Shown in pieces: positions 8,109 to 17,298 of a stretch of 64,000 nucleotides of DNA. The notes below the pieces were generated by a model. That model saw nothing but the letters and a program-made list of their open reading frames with translations. It was not told the origin of the DNA and searched no databases. Each line of letters begins with the position of its first letter. The stretch's first letter is position 1. Source of the DNA: Streptococcus oralis (lineage in GTDB: Bacteria > Bacillota > Bacilli > Lactobacillales > Streptococcaceae); contig NZ_CP079724.1 in the NCBI RefSeq assembly GCF_019334565.1, forward strand, positions 827,001 to 891,000. Direction: 5' to 3'. The position numbers and the translations under genes are program-made.

Positions 8109-10196
8109 GTGGCTACGGCAACAAAGAAGAAAAAATCAACAGTTAAAAAAAATTTAGTCATCGTGGAGTCGCCTGCTAAAGCGAAAACGATTGAGAAATA
8201 TCTAGGCAGAAATTACAAGGTTTTAGCCAGTGTCGGACATATCCGTGATTTGAAAAAATCCAGTATGTCAGTCGACATTGAAAATAACTATGAACCACAG
8301 TATATCAATATCCGAGGCAAAGGCCCTCTCATCAATGATCTGAAAAAAGAAGCTAAAAAGGCCAATAAAGTCTTTCTGGCGAGTGACCCGGACCGTGAAG
8401 GAGAAGCAATTTCCTGGCATTTGGCTCACATTCTCAACTTGGATGAGAATGATGCCAACCGTGTAGTCTTTAATGAAATCACCAAAGACGCAGTAAAAAA
8501 TGCCTTTAAAGAACCTCGTAAGATTGATATGGACTTGGTCGACGCCCAACAAGCTCGTCGAGTCTTAGACCGCTTGGTAGGGTATTCGATTTCGCCAATT
8601 TTGTGGAAAAAGGTCAAGAAGGGCTTATCAGCAGGACGCGTGCAGTCAGTTGCCCTTAAGCTCATCATTGACCGTGAAAATGAAATCAATGCCTTCCAAC
8701 CGGAAGAATACTGGACAATTGATGGTGTCTTTAAGAAGGGAACCAAGCAATTTCAGGCTTCTTTCTATGGTATGAATGGCAAAAAGATGAAATTGACCAC
8801 CAATGAAGAGGTCAAAGAAGTCTTGTCCCATTTGACTAGCAAAGATTTCACAGTAGACCAGGTAGATAAGAAAGAACGCAAACGTAATGCGCCCCTACCT
8901 TATACGACTTCAACCATGCAGATGGATGCTGCTAACAAAATCAATTTCCGTACTCGAAAGACTATGATGGTAGCCCAACAGCTCTATGAAGGGATCAATA
9001 TCGGATCGGGCGTGCAAGGTTTGATTACCTATATGCGTACAGACTCGACTCGTATTAGTCCAGTAGCTCAGAATGAAGCGGCAAGCTATATTAACGACCG
9101 CTTTGGTAGCAAGTATTCCAAGCATGGTAGCAAGGTCAAGAATGCCTCAGGTGCTCAAGATGCCCACGAAGCCATTCGCCCATCTAGTGTCTTTAATACA
9201 CCTGAAAGCATCGCTAAGTACTTGGACAAAGACCAGCTCAAGCTCTATACTCTTATCTGGAACCGTTTTGTGGCTAGCCAGATGGCGGGAGCTATCTTTG
9301 ATACCATGGCTGTCAAACTCTCTCAAAATGGAGTCCAATTCGCGGCAAATGGAAGCCAAGTTAAGTTTGATGGTTATCTTGCTATCTACAATGACTCTGA
9401 CAAAAACAAGATGTTGCCAGATATGGCAGTTGGGGATATGGTCAAACAGGTTAATAGCAAGCCAGAACAACATTTCACTCAACCGCCAGCTCGCTATTCG
9501 GAAGCGACTCTTATCAAGACCTTGGAAGAAAATGGAGTTGGACGTCCGTCAACCTATGCTCCGACCATTGAAACCATCCAAAAACGTTACTACGTTCGTC
9601 TGGCAGCTAAACGTTTTGAACCGACAGAACTGGGAGAAATTGTCAATAAACTCATCGTTGAATATTTCCCAGATATCGTAAACGTGACCTTCACAGCTGA
9701 GATGGAAGGAAAACTGGATGATGTCGAGGTTGGAAAAGAGCAGTGGCAACGTGTTATTGACGGATTTTATAAACCATTCTCCAAAGAAGTAGCAAAGGCT
9801 GAATCCGAAATGGAAAAAATCCAGATCAAGGATGAGCCAGCTGGATTTGACTGTGAAGTTTGTGGTAGTCCGATGGTGATTAAGCTAGGACGTTTTGGTA
9901 AATTCTATGCTTGTAGTAATTTCCCAGACTGCCGTCACACACAAGCGATTGTCAAAGAGATTGGAGTCGAGTGTCCAAGCTGTCATCAAGGACAAATCAT
10001 CGAACGAAAAACCAAGCGCAATCGTATCTTCTATGGTTGCAATCGTTACCCAGAATGTGAGTTTACTTCCTGGGACAAACCAATTGGCCGTGACTGTCCA
10101 AAATGCGGACACTTCCTTGTGGAGAAAAAAGTCCGTGGTGGAGGCAAGCAGGTTGTATGTAGTAATAGCGACTACGAAGAAGAGAAAATTAAATAA
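8109..10196 (+). CDS. topA: DNA topoisomerase I
   Basis: Type IA topoisomerase relaxing negative supercoils. The 695-residue protein has an N-terminal Toprim domain ([19 protein letters not shown], then [13 protein letters not shown]), the active-site tyrosine in [10 protein letters not shown], and three C-terminal zinc-ribbon-like units: CEVCGSPM...CSNFPDC, CPSCHQG...CNRYPEC and CPKCGHF...CSN. The third is degenerate, lacking its last cysteine. GTG 8109 (MATATKKKK) is chosen because AAGG sits 9 bases upstream and the resulting N-terminus is the usual streptococcal one; an in-frame ATG at 8091 would add six residues over the ribosome site. In pneumococcus topA transcription responds to supercoiling; nothing here tests that. 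Confidence 0.96.
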   Translation: MATATKKKKSTVKKNLVIVESPAKAKTIEKYLGRNYKVLASVGHIRDLKKSSMSVDIENNYEPQYINIRGKGPLINDLKKEAKKANKVFLASDPDREGEAISWHLAHILNLDENDANRVVFNEITKDAVKNAFKEPRKIDMDLVDAQQARRVLDRLVGYSISPILWKKVKKGLSAGRVQSVALKLIIDRENEINAFQPEEYWTIDGVFKKGTKQFQASFYGMNGKKMKLTTNEEVKEVLSHLTSKDFTVDQVDKKERKRNAPLPYTTSTMQMDAANKINFRTRKTMMVAQQLYEGINIGSGVQGLITYMRTDSTRISPVAQNEAASYINDRFGSKYSKHGSKVKNASGAQDAHEAIRPSSVFNTPESIAKYLDKDQLKLYTLIWNRFVASQMAGAIFDTMAVKLSQNGVQFAANGSQVKFDGYLAIYNDSDKNKMLPDMAVGDMVKQVNSKPEQHFTQPPARYSEATLIKTLEENGVGRPSTYAPTIETIQKRYYVRLAAKRFEPTELGEIVNKLIVEYFPDIVNVTFTAEMEGKLDDVEVGKEQWQRVIDGFYKPFSKEVAKAESEMEKIQIKDEPAGFDCEVCGSPMVIKLGRFGKFYACSNFPDCRHTQAIVKEIGVECPSCHQGQIIERKTKRNRIFYGCNRYPECEFTSWDKPIGRDCPKCGHFLVEKKVRGGGKQVVCSNSDYEEEKIK

Positions 10197-10201
10197 AATG
10201 C

Positions 10202-10233
10202 AGAGTCCTGAAATTGAATTTCAGGCTCTTTTT
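10202..10233 (+). terminator. topA intrinsic terminator
   Basis: Long hairpin: AGAG and CCTGAAATT on the left pair with AATTTCAGG and CTCT on the right, with a one-base bulge, followed by TTTTT. Confidence 0.9.
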
Positions 10234-10302
10234 ACTTGAAGCTTGACAAATTTCCCCCTTGTGTGCGAAACTAGAGGAAGAGTAATTTATCTAGGAGAAA
10301 TC

Positions 10303-10662
10303 ATGCGTATCATTTATCTCTGTATTGGCTTTATTTCACTGGCTTTAGCTGTTATTGGAGTTGTCTTACCACTTTTACCAACAACACCCTTTCTTTTGTT
10401 AGCTATCGCTTGCTTTTCAAAATCTTCTAAGCGTTTTGAAGTCTGGCTTTATCATACAAAGCTTTATCAGACTTATGTAGCGGACTTTCGGGAAACCAAG
10501 TCAATCGCGCGAGAACGAAAGAAAAAAATCATCGTATCTATCTATATCTTGATGGGGATTTCTATTTATTTTGCCCCTCTTTTGCCAGTCAAAATCGGCC
10601 TGGGAGCCCTGACTATCTTTATCACCTACTATCTCTTTAAAGTCATTCCTGACAAAGAATAG
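10303..10662 (+). CDS. DUF454 (YbaN-family) small membrane protein
   Basis: A 119-residue inner-membrane protein of the DUF454/YbaN family. It opens with a hydrophobic hairpin carrying the family signature GVVLPLLPTTPFLLLA (about residues 18-33), then a short basic cytoplasmic region (RERKKK) and two more transmembrane segments near the C-terminus. The family function is unknown. ATG 10303 is chosen because AGGAG lies a few bases upstream; the frame remains open upstream to an ATG at 10243 that lacks a ribosome site. No clear promoter was seen. Confidence 0.85.
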   Translation: MRIIYLCIGFISLALAVIGVVLPLLPTTPFLLLAIACFSKSSKRFEVWLYHTKLYQTYVADFRETKSIARERKKKIIVSIYILMGISIYFAPLLPVKIGLGALTIFITYYLFKVIPDKE

Positions 10663-10719
10663 ATAAAAATAGTAGTTATTTGCCTTGATAAAAATGAAAG
10701 CATATTTAAAATAATATGA

Positions 10720-10725
10720 TATAAT
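10720..10725 (+). promoter_or_regulatory. Extended -10 element for cutC
   Basis: TGATATAAT (10717-10725), an extended -10 hexamer with weak -35, 30 bases upstream of cutC; AAGGAG precedes the start codon. Confidence 0.6.
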
Positions 10726-10755
10726 AAATTCAAAGAAAACATCAAGGAGAATCAA

Positions 10756-11388
10756 ATGATTTACGAATTTTGCGCTGAAAATGTGACCTTGCTTGAAAAA
10801 GCGATGCAGGCTGGAGCTCGTCGAATCGAACTTTGTGATAATCTAGCTGTAGGAGGAACAACGCCAAGTTATGGAGTGACCAAGGCAGCGGTTGAATTGG
10901 CAGCTAATTATGATAGCACCATCATGACTATGATTCGTCCCCGTGGTGGCGACTTTGTCTATACTGATCTTGAAATAGCGATCATGCTAGAAGACATTCG
11001 TTTGACTGCACAGGCTGGAAGTCAAGGGGTTGTATTTGGGACATTAACTGCTGATAAAAAGTTAGATAAGCCTAATCTTGAGAAGCTGATTGCCGCATCT
11101 AAAGGAATGGAAATTGTCTTTCACATGGCCTTTGATGAATTGAGTGATGAAGACCAGTTAGAAGCCATTGACTGGCTCAGCCAAGCTGGTGTCACTCGTA
11201 TCTTAACTCGTGCTGGTGTGTCTGGAGACTCGCTAGAGAAACGTTTCGCTCATTATCACAGAATTTTGGAACATGCTAAAGGTAAAATTGAAATTCTACC
11301 AGGTGGGGGGATTGACTTGGATAACCGTCAAACCTTTATCGACCAGCTGGCTGTGACACAATTGCATGGAACTAAGGTTGTCTTTTAA
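10756..11388 (+). CDS. cutC: CutC-family TIM-barrel protein
   Basis: A 210-residue CutC protein, historically linked to copper homeostasis although the reaction is unproven. The sequence shows the family's conserved strands: EFCAENV at the N-terminus, RIELCDNLAVGGTTPSYG (about 22-39), MIRPRGGDF (about 58-66), GVVFGTLT, and EILPGGGI late in the barrel. It is slightly shorter than Gram-negative CutC (about 248) but typical for streptococci. It is preceded by a clear AAGGAG and its own extended -10, and followed by a hairpin, so it is probably expressed alone. Confidence 0.88.
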   Translation: MIYEFCAENVTLLEKAMQAGARRIELCDNLAVGGTTPSYGVTKAAVELAANYDSTIMTMIRPRGGDFVYTDLEIAIMLEDIRLTAQAGSQGVVFGTLTADKKLDKPNLEKLIAASKGMEIVFHMAFDELSDEDQLEAIDWLSQAGVTRILTRAGVSGDSLEKRFAHYHRILEHAKGKIEILPGGGIDLDNRQTFIDQLAVTQLHGTKVVF

Positions 11389-11400
11389 AAAATAGAAAGG

Positions 11401-11427
11401 AACTGCTAGCTTTTGGTAGCAGTTTTC
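11401..11427 (+). terminator. Terminator-like hairpin between cutC and the MmcQ gene
   Basis: AACTGCTA (11401-11408) pairs with TAGCAGTT (11417-11424), followed by only three T residues, so termination may be partial. The next start codon is only 8 bases beyond the stem. Confidence 0.6.
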
Positions 11428-11431
11428 ACTT

Positions 11432-12088
11432 ATGTTTGAAATTTTTAAATCCTATCAGTTTAATAAAGAAAAAGCTCATGCCTATGGTTTTGTAGAAAAT
11501 GGAGAAGTCTGGACCTATAGTTGCCAGATTTTGCAGGGTGACTTTTACATGACAGTCTCTATCACTCCTGATAATGTGAGATTTCATGTCTTTGACCAGG
11601 AAACTGGTGATCTCTATCCTCAAGTACATATGGAAAGTATGCGGGGAAGTTTTGTCGGAAGTGTCCGTGAGGCTTGTTTGGAGACTCTCTACCAGATTCG
11701 GAAGGCTTGCTTTGATGTACAGGATTTTATCTGCCCTCAGACTAAGCGTATCATGGCTCAAGTTCAGGAAAAGTATGGTAATCAGTTGGAGTATCTGTGG
11801 GAAAAGTCTCCTGATACAGCTGTATTGCGCCATGAAGGCAATCAAAAGTGGTATGCTGTTGTGATGAGAATCCCATGGGATAAGCTGGAAAAGGGAAGAG
11901 AAGGGCTAGTCGAAGCAGTCAACCTCAAACACGACCAAGTAGCTGACCTGCTTTCACAAAAGGGTATTTATCCAGCCTTTCATATGAATAAACGCTACTG
12001 GCTTAGTCTGGCACTTGATGATAGTTTGCAAGATGAAGAAGTGATAGAACTCATCGAAAAAAGTTGGAACTTGACTGTGAAAAAATAA
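11432..12088 (+). CDS. MmcQ/YjbR-family protein
   Basis: A 218-residue cytoplasmic protein whose C-terminal half matches the MmcQ/YjbR fold (CyaY-like, DNA-binding in some members): WYAVVMRIPWDKL, VNLKHDQVADLLSQKGIYPAFHMNKRYWLSLALDD. The N-terminal 110 residues look like the streptococcal-specific extension (MFEIFKSYQFNKEKAHAYGF). Role unknown. ATG 11432 follows the cutC hairpin by a few bases and has no recognisable Shine-Dalgarno sequence, so it may be translated poorly or by read-through coupling; the long conserved-looking N-terminus nevertheless argues for this start. Confidence 0.78.
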   Translation: MFEIFKSYQFNKEKAHAYGFVENGEVWTYSCQILQGDFYMTVSITPDNVRFHVFDQETGDLYPQVHMESMRGSFVGSVREACLETLYQIRKACFDVQDFICPQTKRIMAQVQEKYGNQLEYLWEKSPDTAVLRHEGNQKWYAVVMRIPWDKLEKGREGLVEAVNLKHDQVADLLSQKGIYPAFHMNKRYWLSLALDDSLQDEEVIELIEKSWNLTVKK

Positions 12089-12145
12089 GAAAATTCGATT
12101 GAGTTTTCAAATACTTTCAATTAGCAAAATATTCTTTACTGAAGA

Positions 12146-12160
12146 AATTTTCAGAAAATA
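12146..12160. promoter_or_regulatory. CodY-like box upstream of the leu promoter
   Basis: AATTTTCAGAAAATA matches the CodY consensus AATTTTCWGAAAATT at 14 of 15 positions. It ends 12 bases before the -35 hexamer, a position suited to repression when branched-chain amino acids are plentiful. Confidence 0.75.
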
Positions 12161-12172
12161 ATGGATTTTTTC

Positions 12173-12201
12173 TTGACAAGTGTTTTTAGCTATGCTAAAA
12201 T
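12173..12201 (+). promoter_or_regulatory. leu operon promoter
   Basis: TTGACA (12173-12178), 17-base spacer, TAAAAT (12196-12201) with an upstream TGC giving an extended -10. It drives the leader peptide and leuA. Confidence 0.82.
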
Positions 12202-12237
12202 ACTAAACAAGATATCAAACGAAGGAGAAAGTCAAAC

Positions 12238-12291
12238 ATGAAAACAGCTAAGTTTAATCAATTTGCTTTGTTGTTGAGGTACTCGGGCTAG
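12238..12291 (+). CDS. leuL: Leucine-operon leader peptide (17 aa)
   Basis: Small ORF MKTAKFNQFALLLRYSG with AAGGAG ideally placed upstream. It carries three consecutive TTG leucine codons at 12268-12276. Its stop codon lies within the first hairpin of the attenuator. Its position directly after a strong promoter, before a terminator and leuA, fits a ribosome-stalling leader peptide that senses charged tRNA-Leu. The Lactococcus leu operon is recalled as having a comparable arrangement. The ORF is too short for homology testing; the call rests on codon content and architecture. Confidence 0.85.
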   Translation: MKTAKFNQFALLLRYSG

Positions 12292-12373
12292 TGCAAAAGC
12301 ATTAGTCCTGTTTGGCTTACCAAGCGGGAGTAAATCAACATCTCGCTTGGGCTTCTGAGCGAGATGTTTTTTT
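12285..12373 (+). promoter_or_regulatory. Transcription attenuator of the leu operon
   Basis: Three competing structures are visible. Hairpin 1: GGGCTAGTGC (12285-12294), loop AAAA, GCATTAGTCC (12299-12308), covering the leader stop codon. Antiterminator: CCAAGCGGGA (12320-12329) pairs with TCTCGCTTGG (12341-12350), ten pairs with one G-U. Terminator: AACATCTCGCT (12337-12347) pairs with AGCGAGATGTT (12358-12368), then seven T. Antiterminator and terminator share bases 12341-12347, so they exclude each other. Confidence 0.83.
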
Positions 12374-12402
12374 AAAACCACATTTGGAAAAGGGGAAATC
12401 TT

Positions 12403-13965
12403 ATGCGTAAAGTTGAATTTTTTGATACAAGCCTTCGTGATGGGGAACAAACACCTGGTGTTAACTTTTCAATAAAGGAAAAAGTTTCCATTGCAAGACA
12501 GCTGGAGAAATGGGGAATTTCTGTAATTGAAGCTGGTTTTCCGGCTGCTAGTCCAGATTCATTTATAGCTGTTCAAGAAATTGCTAAAGCCATGAAAAAA
12601 ACAGCAGTGACAGGATTAGCTCGTTCTGTAAAATCTGATATTGATGCTTGTTATGAGGCTCTTAAGGATGCCAAGTATCCTCAAATTCATGTCTTTATTG
12701 CTACTAGTCCGATTCACCGCAAGTATAAGCTCAATAAGAGCAAGGAAGAGATTTTAGAAGCTATCAAGGAACATGTTTCTTATGCACGTTCTAAGTTTGA
12801 AATCGTCGAATTCTCTCCTGAAGATGCGACTAGAACAGAGTTGGATTTCCTCTTACAAGTCGTTCAAACAGCGGTCGATGCAGGTGCATCTTATATCAAC
12901 ATCCCTGACACAGTTGGCTTTACGACTCCAGAAGAGTTTGCACTTATCTTTGATTACTTGACTGAAAATATTAAATCAGATCATAAAGTTGTCTTTGGTG
13001 TCCACTGTCACGATGATCTCGGTATGGCAACTGCAAATACTTTGACAGCAATTAAACACGGTGCTGGACGTGTCCAGGGAACTATTAATGGTATTGGTGA
13101 ACGCGCAGGTAATGTTGCTCTTGAAGAAGTAGCTGTTGCTTTGAAGATTCGTGAGGATTTCTTTCAAGCAACTAGTGATATTGTTTTGGATGAAACAATG
13201 AATACGTCTGAAATGGTTTCTCGCTTCTCAGGTATTCCAGTTCCTAAAAATAAGGCTGTCGTTGGTGGCAATGCCTTCTCTCATGAATCGGGCATTCACC
13301 AAGATGGAGTCCTTAAAAATCCTCTCACTTATGAGATTATCACACCTGAATTGGTTGGTGTCAAGAGTAATAGCCTTCCGCTTGGAAAATTGTCAGGTCG
13401 CCATGCCTTTGTCGAGAAACTAAGAGAACTGGCCCTAGATTTTACAGAAGAGGATATCAAGCCACTCTTTGCTAAGTTCAAGGCTCTGGCTGATAAGAAA
13501 CAAGAAATCACAGATGCAGATATTCGAGCTCTGGTAGCTGGAACCATGGTTGAAAATCCAGAAGGCTTCCATTTTGATGATTTACAACTTCAAACTCATG
13601 CAGATAATGACATTGAAGCGCTTGTTACCCTAGCCAATATGGATGGTGAGAAAGTCGAATTTAATGCAACAGGGCAAGGCTCTGTTGAAGCGGTCTTTAA
13701 CGCTATCGATAAGTTCTTTAACCAATCTGTCCGCTTGGTGTCCTACACTATTGACGCGGTAACAGATGGAATCGATGCCCAAGCTCGTGTCTTGGTCACT
13801 GTTGAAAACAGAGATACAGAAACCATCTTTAACGCAGCAGGTCTTGATTTCGATGTATTGAAGGCTTCCGCTATTGCCTATATCAATGCCAATACTTTTG
13901 TTCAAAAAGAGAATGCAGGTGAGATGGGGCATAGCGTTTCCTACCGAGACATGCCTAGTGTGTAA
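12403..13965 (+). CDS. leuA: 2-isopropylmalate synthase
   Basis: First committed step of leucine synthesis: acetyl-CoA plus 2-oxoisovalerate gives 2-isopropylmalate. The 520-residue protein has the catalytic TIM barrel with [12 protein letters not shown] (about residues 6-17), the metal-binding [12 protein letters not shown] motif and [14 protein letters not shown], then the C-terminal LeuA allosteric dimerisation domain (about 380-510) that normally binds leucine for feedback inhibition. Length matches full-length bacterial LeuA (type 1). The start has GGAAAAGGGG upstream. Expression should be governed by the CodY-like box and the leader attenuator. Confidence 0.96.
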   Translation: MRKVEFFDTSLRDGEQTPGVNFSIKEKVSIARQLEKWGISVIEAGFPAASPDSFIAVQEIAKAMKKTAVTGLARSVKSDIDACYEALKDAKYPQIHVFIATSPIHRKYKLNKSKEEILEAIKEHVSYARSKFEIVEFSPEDATRTELDFLLQVVQTAVDAGASYINIPDTVGFTTPEEFALIFDYLTENIKSDHKVVFGVHCHDDLGMATANTLTAIKHGAGRVQGTINGIGERAGNVALEEVAVALKIREDFFQATSDIVLDETMNTSEMVSRFSGIPVPKNKAVVGGNAFSHESGIHQDGVLKNPLTYEIITPELVGVKSNSLPLGKLSGRHAFVEKLRELALDFTEEDIKPLFAKFKALADKKQEITDADIRALVAGTMVENPEGFHFDDLQLQTHADNDIEALVTLANMDGEKVEFNATGQGSVEAVFNAIDKFFNQSVRLVSYTIDAVTDGIDAQARVLVTVENRDTETIFNAAGLDFDVLKASAIAYINANTFVQKENAGEMGHSVSYRDMPSV

Positions 13966-13976
13966 AGGAGAAGGCT

Positions 13977-15014
13977 ATGACAAAGAAAATAGTAGCTCTA
14001 GCAGGGGATGGAATCGGTCCAGAAATCATGGAAGCTGGTTTAGCGGTTCTGGAAGCTCTAGCTTCAAAAACAGGATTTGACTATGAGATAGAAAGACGCC
14101 CCTTTGGAGGTGCGGGTATTGATGCTGTGGGGCATCCCTTACCTGATGAAACCCTCAAGGCATCTAGAGAAGCAGATGCTATTCTCCTAGCGGCTATCGG
14201 TAGTCCCCAGTATGATGGGGCAGCGATTCGGCCTGAACAAGGCTTGCTGGCTCTCCGTAAGGAACTCAATCTCTATGCCAATATTCGGCCTGTTAAGATT
14301 TTTGACAGTCTCAAGCATTTGTCACCTCTCAAACCGGAACGAATTGCTGGGGTAGACTTTTTCGTGGTACGTGAGTTGACAGGGGGGATTTACTTTGGAG
14401 ATCATATCCTTGAAGAGCGCAAAGCGCGTGATATCAACGACTACAGTTATGAGGAAGTGGAGCGGATCCTTCGTAAAGCCTTTGAAATCGCAAGCAATCG
14501 CAGAAAAATCGTTACTAGTATCGATAAGCAAAACGTTCTAGCGACATCAAAACTCTGGCGGAGAGTAGCTGAGGAGGTTGCCAAGGATTTCCCAGATGTG
14601 ACCTTGGAACACCAGTTGGTGGACTCAGCTGCTATGCTTATGATTACCAATCCTGCTAAATTTGATGTTATTGTAACGGAAAATCTTTTCGGAGATATTC
14701 TATCAGATGAATCAAGCGTTCTATCTGGCACACTTGGAGTCATGCCATCTGCTAGTCACTCTGAAAATGGCCCAAGTCTCTATGAGCCCATTCACGGTTC
14801 GGCACCTGATATTGCAGGTCAAGGAATTGCCAATCCTATTTCCATGATTTTGTCAGTTGCCATGATGTTGAGAGATAGCTTTGGACGTTATGAGGATGCG
14901 GAGCGTATCGAACATGCAGTGGAAGCCAGTTTGGCAGTAGGAATTTTAACGAGAGATATTGGAGGGCAGGCTTCGACCAAGGAAATGACGGAAGCTATTA
15001 TTGCAAGGTTATGA
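13977..15014 (+). CDS. leuB: 3-isopropylmalate dehydrogenase
   Basis: NAD-dependent oxidative decarboxylation of 3-isopropylmalate to 2-oxoisocaproate. The 345-residue protein shows GDGIGPEIM at the N-terminus, the substrate arginines in LRKELNLYANIRPVK and VRELTGGIYFG, the metal-binding aspartates in NLFGDILSDE, and EPIHGSAPDIAGQGIANP near the cofactor pocket. ATG 13977 has AAAGGAG upstream. The stop overlaps the DUF1294 start (ATGA-type overlap), so the two are coupled. Confidence 0.96.
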   Translation: MTKKIVALAGDGIGPEIMEAGLAVLEALASKTGFDYEIERRPFGGAGIDAVGHPLPDETLKASREADAILLAAIGSPQYDGAAIRPEQGLLALRKELNLYANIRPVKIFDSLKHLSPLKPERIAGVDFFVVRELTGGIYFGDHILEERKARDINDYSYEEVERILRKAFEIASNRRKIVTSIDKQNVLATSKLWRRVAEEVAKDFPDVTLEHQLVDSAAMLMITNPAKFDVIVTENLFGDILSDESSVLSGTLGVMPSASHSENGPSLYEPIHGSAPDIAGQGIANPISMILSVAMMLRDSFGRYEDAERIEHAVEASLAVGILTRDIGGQASTKEMTEAIIARL

Positions 15015-15280
15015 AGTTAGATGAAAAAATTACTCTAGTCCTTTTGGTTTGGAATGTCATGGTTTTCTCGATTTATGGCATTGACAAATCCAAGGCAAGG
15101 AGAGGTGCTTGGCGCATCCCAGAGAAAATTCTCTTGACTATAGCACTTGTCTGTGGTGGATTTGGTGCTTGTTTAGCAGGAATCGCCTTTCACCACAAGA
15201 CTAGAAAATGGTATTTTAAAACAGTTTGGTTTCTTGGGATGGTAACCACACTAGTAGCCTTATATTTTATTTGGAGGTAA
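15011..15280 (+). CDS. DUF1294 small membrane protein inside the leu operon
   Basis: An 89-residue DUF1294 protein with an N-terminal transmembrane segment, the family motif YGIDKSKARRGAWRIPEKILL (about 23-43), and further hydrophobic segments with GGFGACLAG and FHHKTRKWYFK. The family is uncharacterised; the basic loop between membrane helices suggests a cytoplasmic interaction surface. It starts within the leuB stop codon and leuC begins 4 bases after its stop, so it is fully embedded in the operon. This suggests co-regulation by leucine although nothing in the protein points to leucine biosynthesis; it may simply have been captured. Confidence 0.82.
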   Translation: MKLDEKITLVLLVWNVMVFSIYGIDKSKARRGAWRIPEKILLTIALVCGGFGACLAGIAFHHKTRKWYFKTVWFLGMVTTLVALYFIWR

Positions 15281-15283
15281 TGG

Positions 15284-16666
15284 ATGGCAGGAAAATCGAT
15301 TTTTGATAAATTATGGGAACGCCATGTCATCACAGGAGAAGAGGGGCAACCCCAACTCATGTATGTAGATCAGCACTATATTCACGAGGTGACCAGTCCC
15401 CAAGCCTTTCAAGGATTACGAGACGCAGGTCGCAGATTGAGACGACCAGACTTGACATTTGGAACCTTTGACCACAATGTCCCGACTGTCAATATCTATG
15501 ATATTCGAGATGTCATTTCCAAGGCTCAAATTGATAAGCTTGCTGAAAATGTTGAGGAGTTTGGGATTGAACACGCAGCCCACGGTTCTGAAAAGCAGGG
15601 AATTGTTCATATGGTAGGTCCAGAAACAGGACGGACCCAACCAGGAAAATTCATCGTCTGTGGAGACAGCCATACGGCTACTCACGGAGCTTTCGGAGCT
15701 ATCGCCTTTGGGATTGGGACCAGTGAGGTCGAGCATGTCTTCGCTACCCAGACCCTCTGGCAAGTTAAACCCAAGAAAATGTTGGTAGAATTCACTGGTG
15801 TTGCTCAAAAAGGAGTTTATTCCAAGGATTACATTCTCGCCTTGATTGCCAAGTATGGCGTTGCTTGTGGTGTAGGCTATGTGGTGGAATATCGTGGGCA
15901 AGCGATTGATGCTCTGACCATGGAAGAGCGAATGACCATCTGCAATATGTCCATCGAGTTTGGTTCTAAGATGGGGATCATGAATCCGGATCAGACCACC
16001 TATGATTATCTCAAAGGACGAGAATGTGTTCCAGAGGATTTCGAAGAGGCTGTGGCGGATTGGAAAACAATTGTCAGTGATGATGATGCTGTTTACGATA
16101 AGGTTATCCAGATGGATGTCTCAGACTTGGCTCCCATGGTGACCTGGGGGACCAATCCTGCTATGGGCGTTGACTTTGACAGTAGTTTTCCAGAAATTAA
16201 GGATATGAATGATGAACGAGCTTATCATTACATGGACTTGGAACCTGGTCAAAAGCCAGCGGACATTGAACTAGGTTATATCTTTATCGGGTCTTGTACT
16301 AATGCTCGTCTCAGCGATTTGCAATTGGCTGCTCGATTTGTCAAAGGGAAGAAAATAGCTCCTAACTTAACGGCTATCGTGGTTCCAGGCTCTCGTCCTG
16401 TGAAACGAGCTGCTGAGAAGTTGGGATTGGACAAGGTTTTCCTAGACGCTGGCTTTGAGTGGAGAGACCCAGGTTGCTCTATGTGCTTAGGGATGAATCC
16501 GGACAAGGTGCCTGATGGTGTTCACTGCGCCTCAACTAGTAACCGTAACTTTGAAGACAGACAAGGATTTGGTGCTAAGACCCATCTCTGCAGTCCAGCC
16601 ATGGCAGCTGCGGCAGCTATAGCAGGGCGTTTCGTAGATGTTCGGCAGATGCCAGAAGCCCAGTAA
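15284..16666 (+). CDS. leuC: 3-isopropylmalate dehydratase large subunit
   Basis: Aconitase-family subunit that with LeuD isomerises 2- to 3-isopropylmalate. The 460-residue protein has the substrate-binding [27 protein letters not shown] and the three [4Fe-4S] cysteines in [10 protein letters not shown] and [10 protein letters not shown]. Length is typical. The ribosome site TTGGAGG lies inside the end of the DUF1294 gene. LeuD follows after 9 bases and must be its partner. Confidence 0.96.
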   Translation: MAGKSIFDKLWERHVITGEEGQPQLMYVDQHYIHEVTSPQAFQGLRDAGRRLRRPDLTFGTFDHNVPTVNIYDIRDVISKAQIDKLAENVEEFGIEHAAHGSEKQGIVHMVGPETGRTQPGKFIVCGDSHTATHGAFGAIAFGIGTSEVEHVFATQTLWQVKPKKMLVEFTGVAQKGVYSKDYILALIAKYGVACGVGYVVEYRGQAIDALTMEERMTICNMSIEFGSKMGIMNPDQTTYDYLKGRECVPEDFEEAVADWKTIVSDDDAVYDKVIQMDVSDLAPMVTWGTNPAMGVDFDSSFPEIKDMNDERAYHYMDLEPGQKPADIELGYIFIGSCTNARLSDLQLAARFVKGKKIAPNLTAIVVPGSRPVKRAAEKLGLDKVFLDAGFEWRDPGCSMCLGMNPDKVPDGVHCASTSNRNFEDRQGFGAKTHLCSPAMAAAAAIAGRFVDVRQMPEAQ

Positions 16667-16675
16667 GGAGAGGAT

Positions 16676-17269
16676 ATGGAGAAATTTACAGTTTATACGG
16701 GAACGACCGTTCCTCTCATGAATGATAACATCGACACCGATCAAATACTCCCCAAGCAGTTTCTCAAGTTAATCGATAAGAAAGGCTTTGGTAAGTACCT
16801 TATGTATGCTTGGCGTTATCTGGACGATAACTACACAGAGGATCCAAACTTTGTCTTTAACCGACCTGAATACCGAAAAGCCAGTATCCTCATTTCAGGG
16901 GATAATTTTGGGGCAGGTTCTTCAAGGGAACACGCAGCTTGGGCTCTAGCCGACTATGGTTTTAAGGTCGTGATTGCAGGTTCTTTTGGGGATATTCATT
17001 ACAATAATGAACTCAATAATGGCATGTTGCCTATTGTTCAGCCCAGAGAGGTTAGAGAGAAACTAGCCCAGCTCAAACCAACTGACCAGGTAACTGTGGA
17101 CTTGGAACAACAAAAAATCATCTCACCAGTTGGAGAATTCACTTTCGAAATCGATAGTGAATGGAAACACAAGCTCTTAAACGGTTTAGATGATATCGGT
17201 ATTACTTTGCAGTATGAAGACTTGATTGCTGCTTATGAAAAACAACGACCAGCCTACTGGCAGGATTAG
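16676..17269 (+). CDS. leuD: 3-isopropylmalate dehydratase small subunit
   Basis: Swivelling small subunit of isopropylmalate isomerase, partner of LeuC. The 197-residue protein has [14 protein letters not shown] (about 18-31), the substrate-loop motif [15 protein letters not shown] and [17 protein letters not shown]. It is preceded by AAGGAGAGG. This is the last classical gene of the leu operon; the Sua5-family gene follows after about 30 bases without an obvious terminator between them. Confidence 0.96.
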   Translation: MEKFTVYTGTTVPLMNDNIDTDQILPKQFLKLIDKKGFGKYLMYAWRYLDDNYTEDPNFVFNRPEYRKASILISGDNFGAGSSREHAAWALADYGFKVVIAGSFGDIHYNNELNNGMLPIVQPREVREKLAQLKPTDQVTVDLEQQKIISPVGEFTFEIDSEWKHKLLNGLDDIGITLQYEDLIAAYEKQRPAYWQD

Positions 17270-17298
17270 AATAAATATAGAAAAGGAACTATAGAACT

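Noticed and set aside
12202..12402. Possible T-box leader before leuA
   Set aside because: No T-box sequence or specifier stem; the leader-peptide attenuator explains the region.
15416..15901. 161-codon minus-strand open frame inside leuC
   Set aside because: It is fully antisense to a conserved gene whose active-site motifs are intact, has no ribosome site and gives a composition unlike a real protein.
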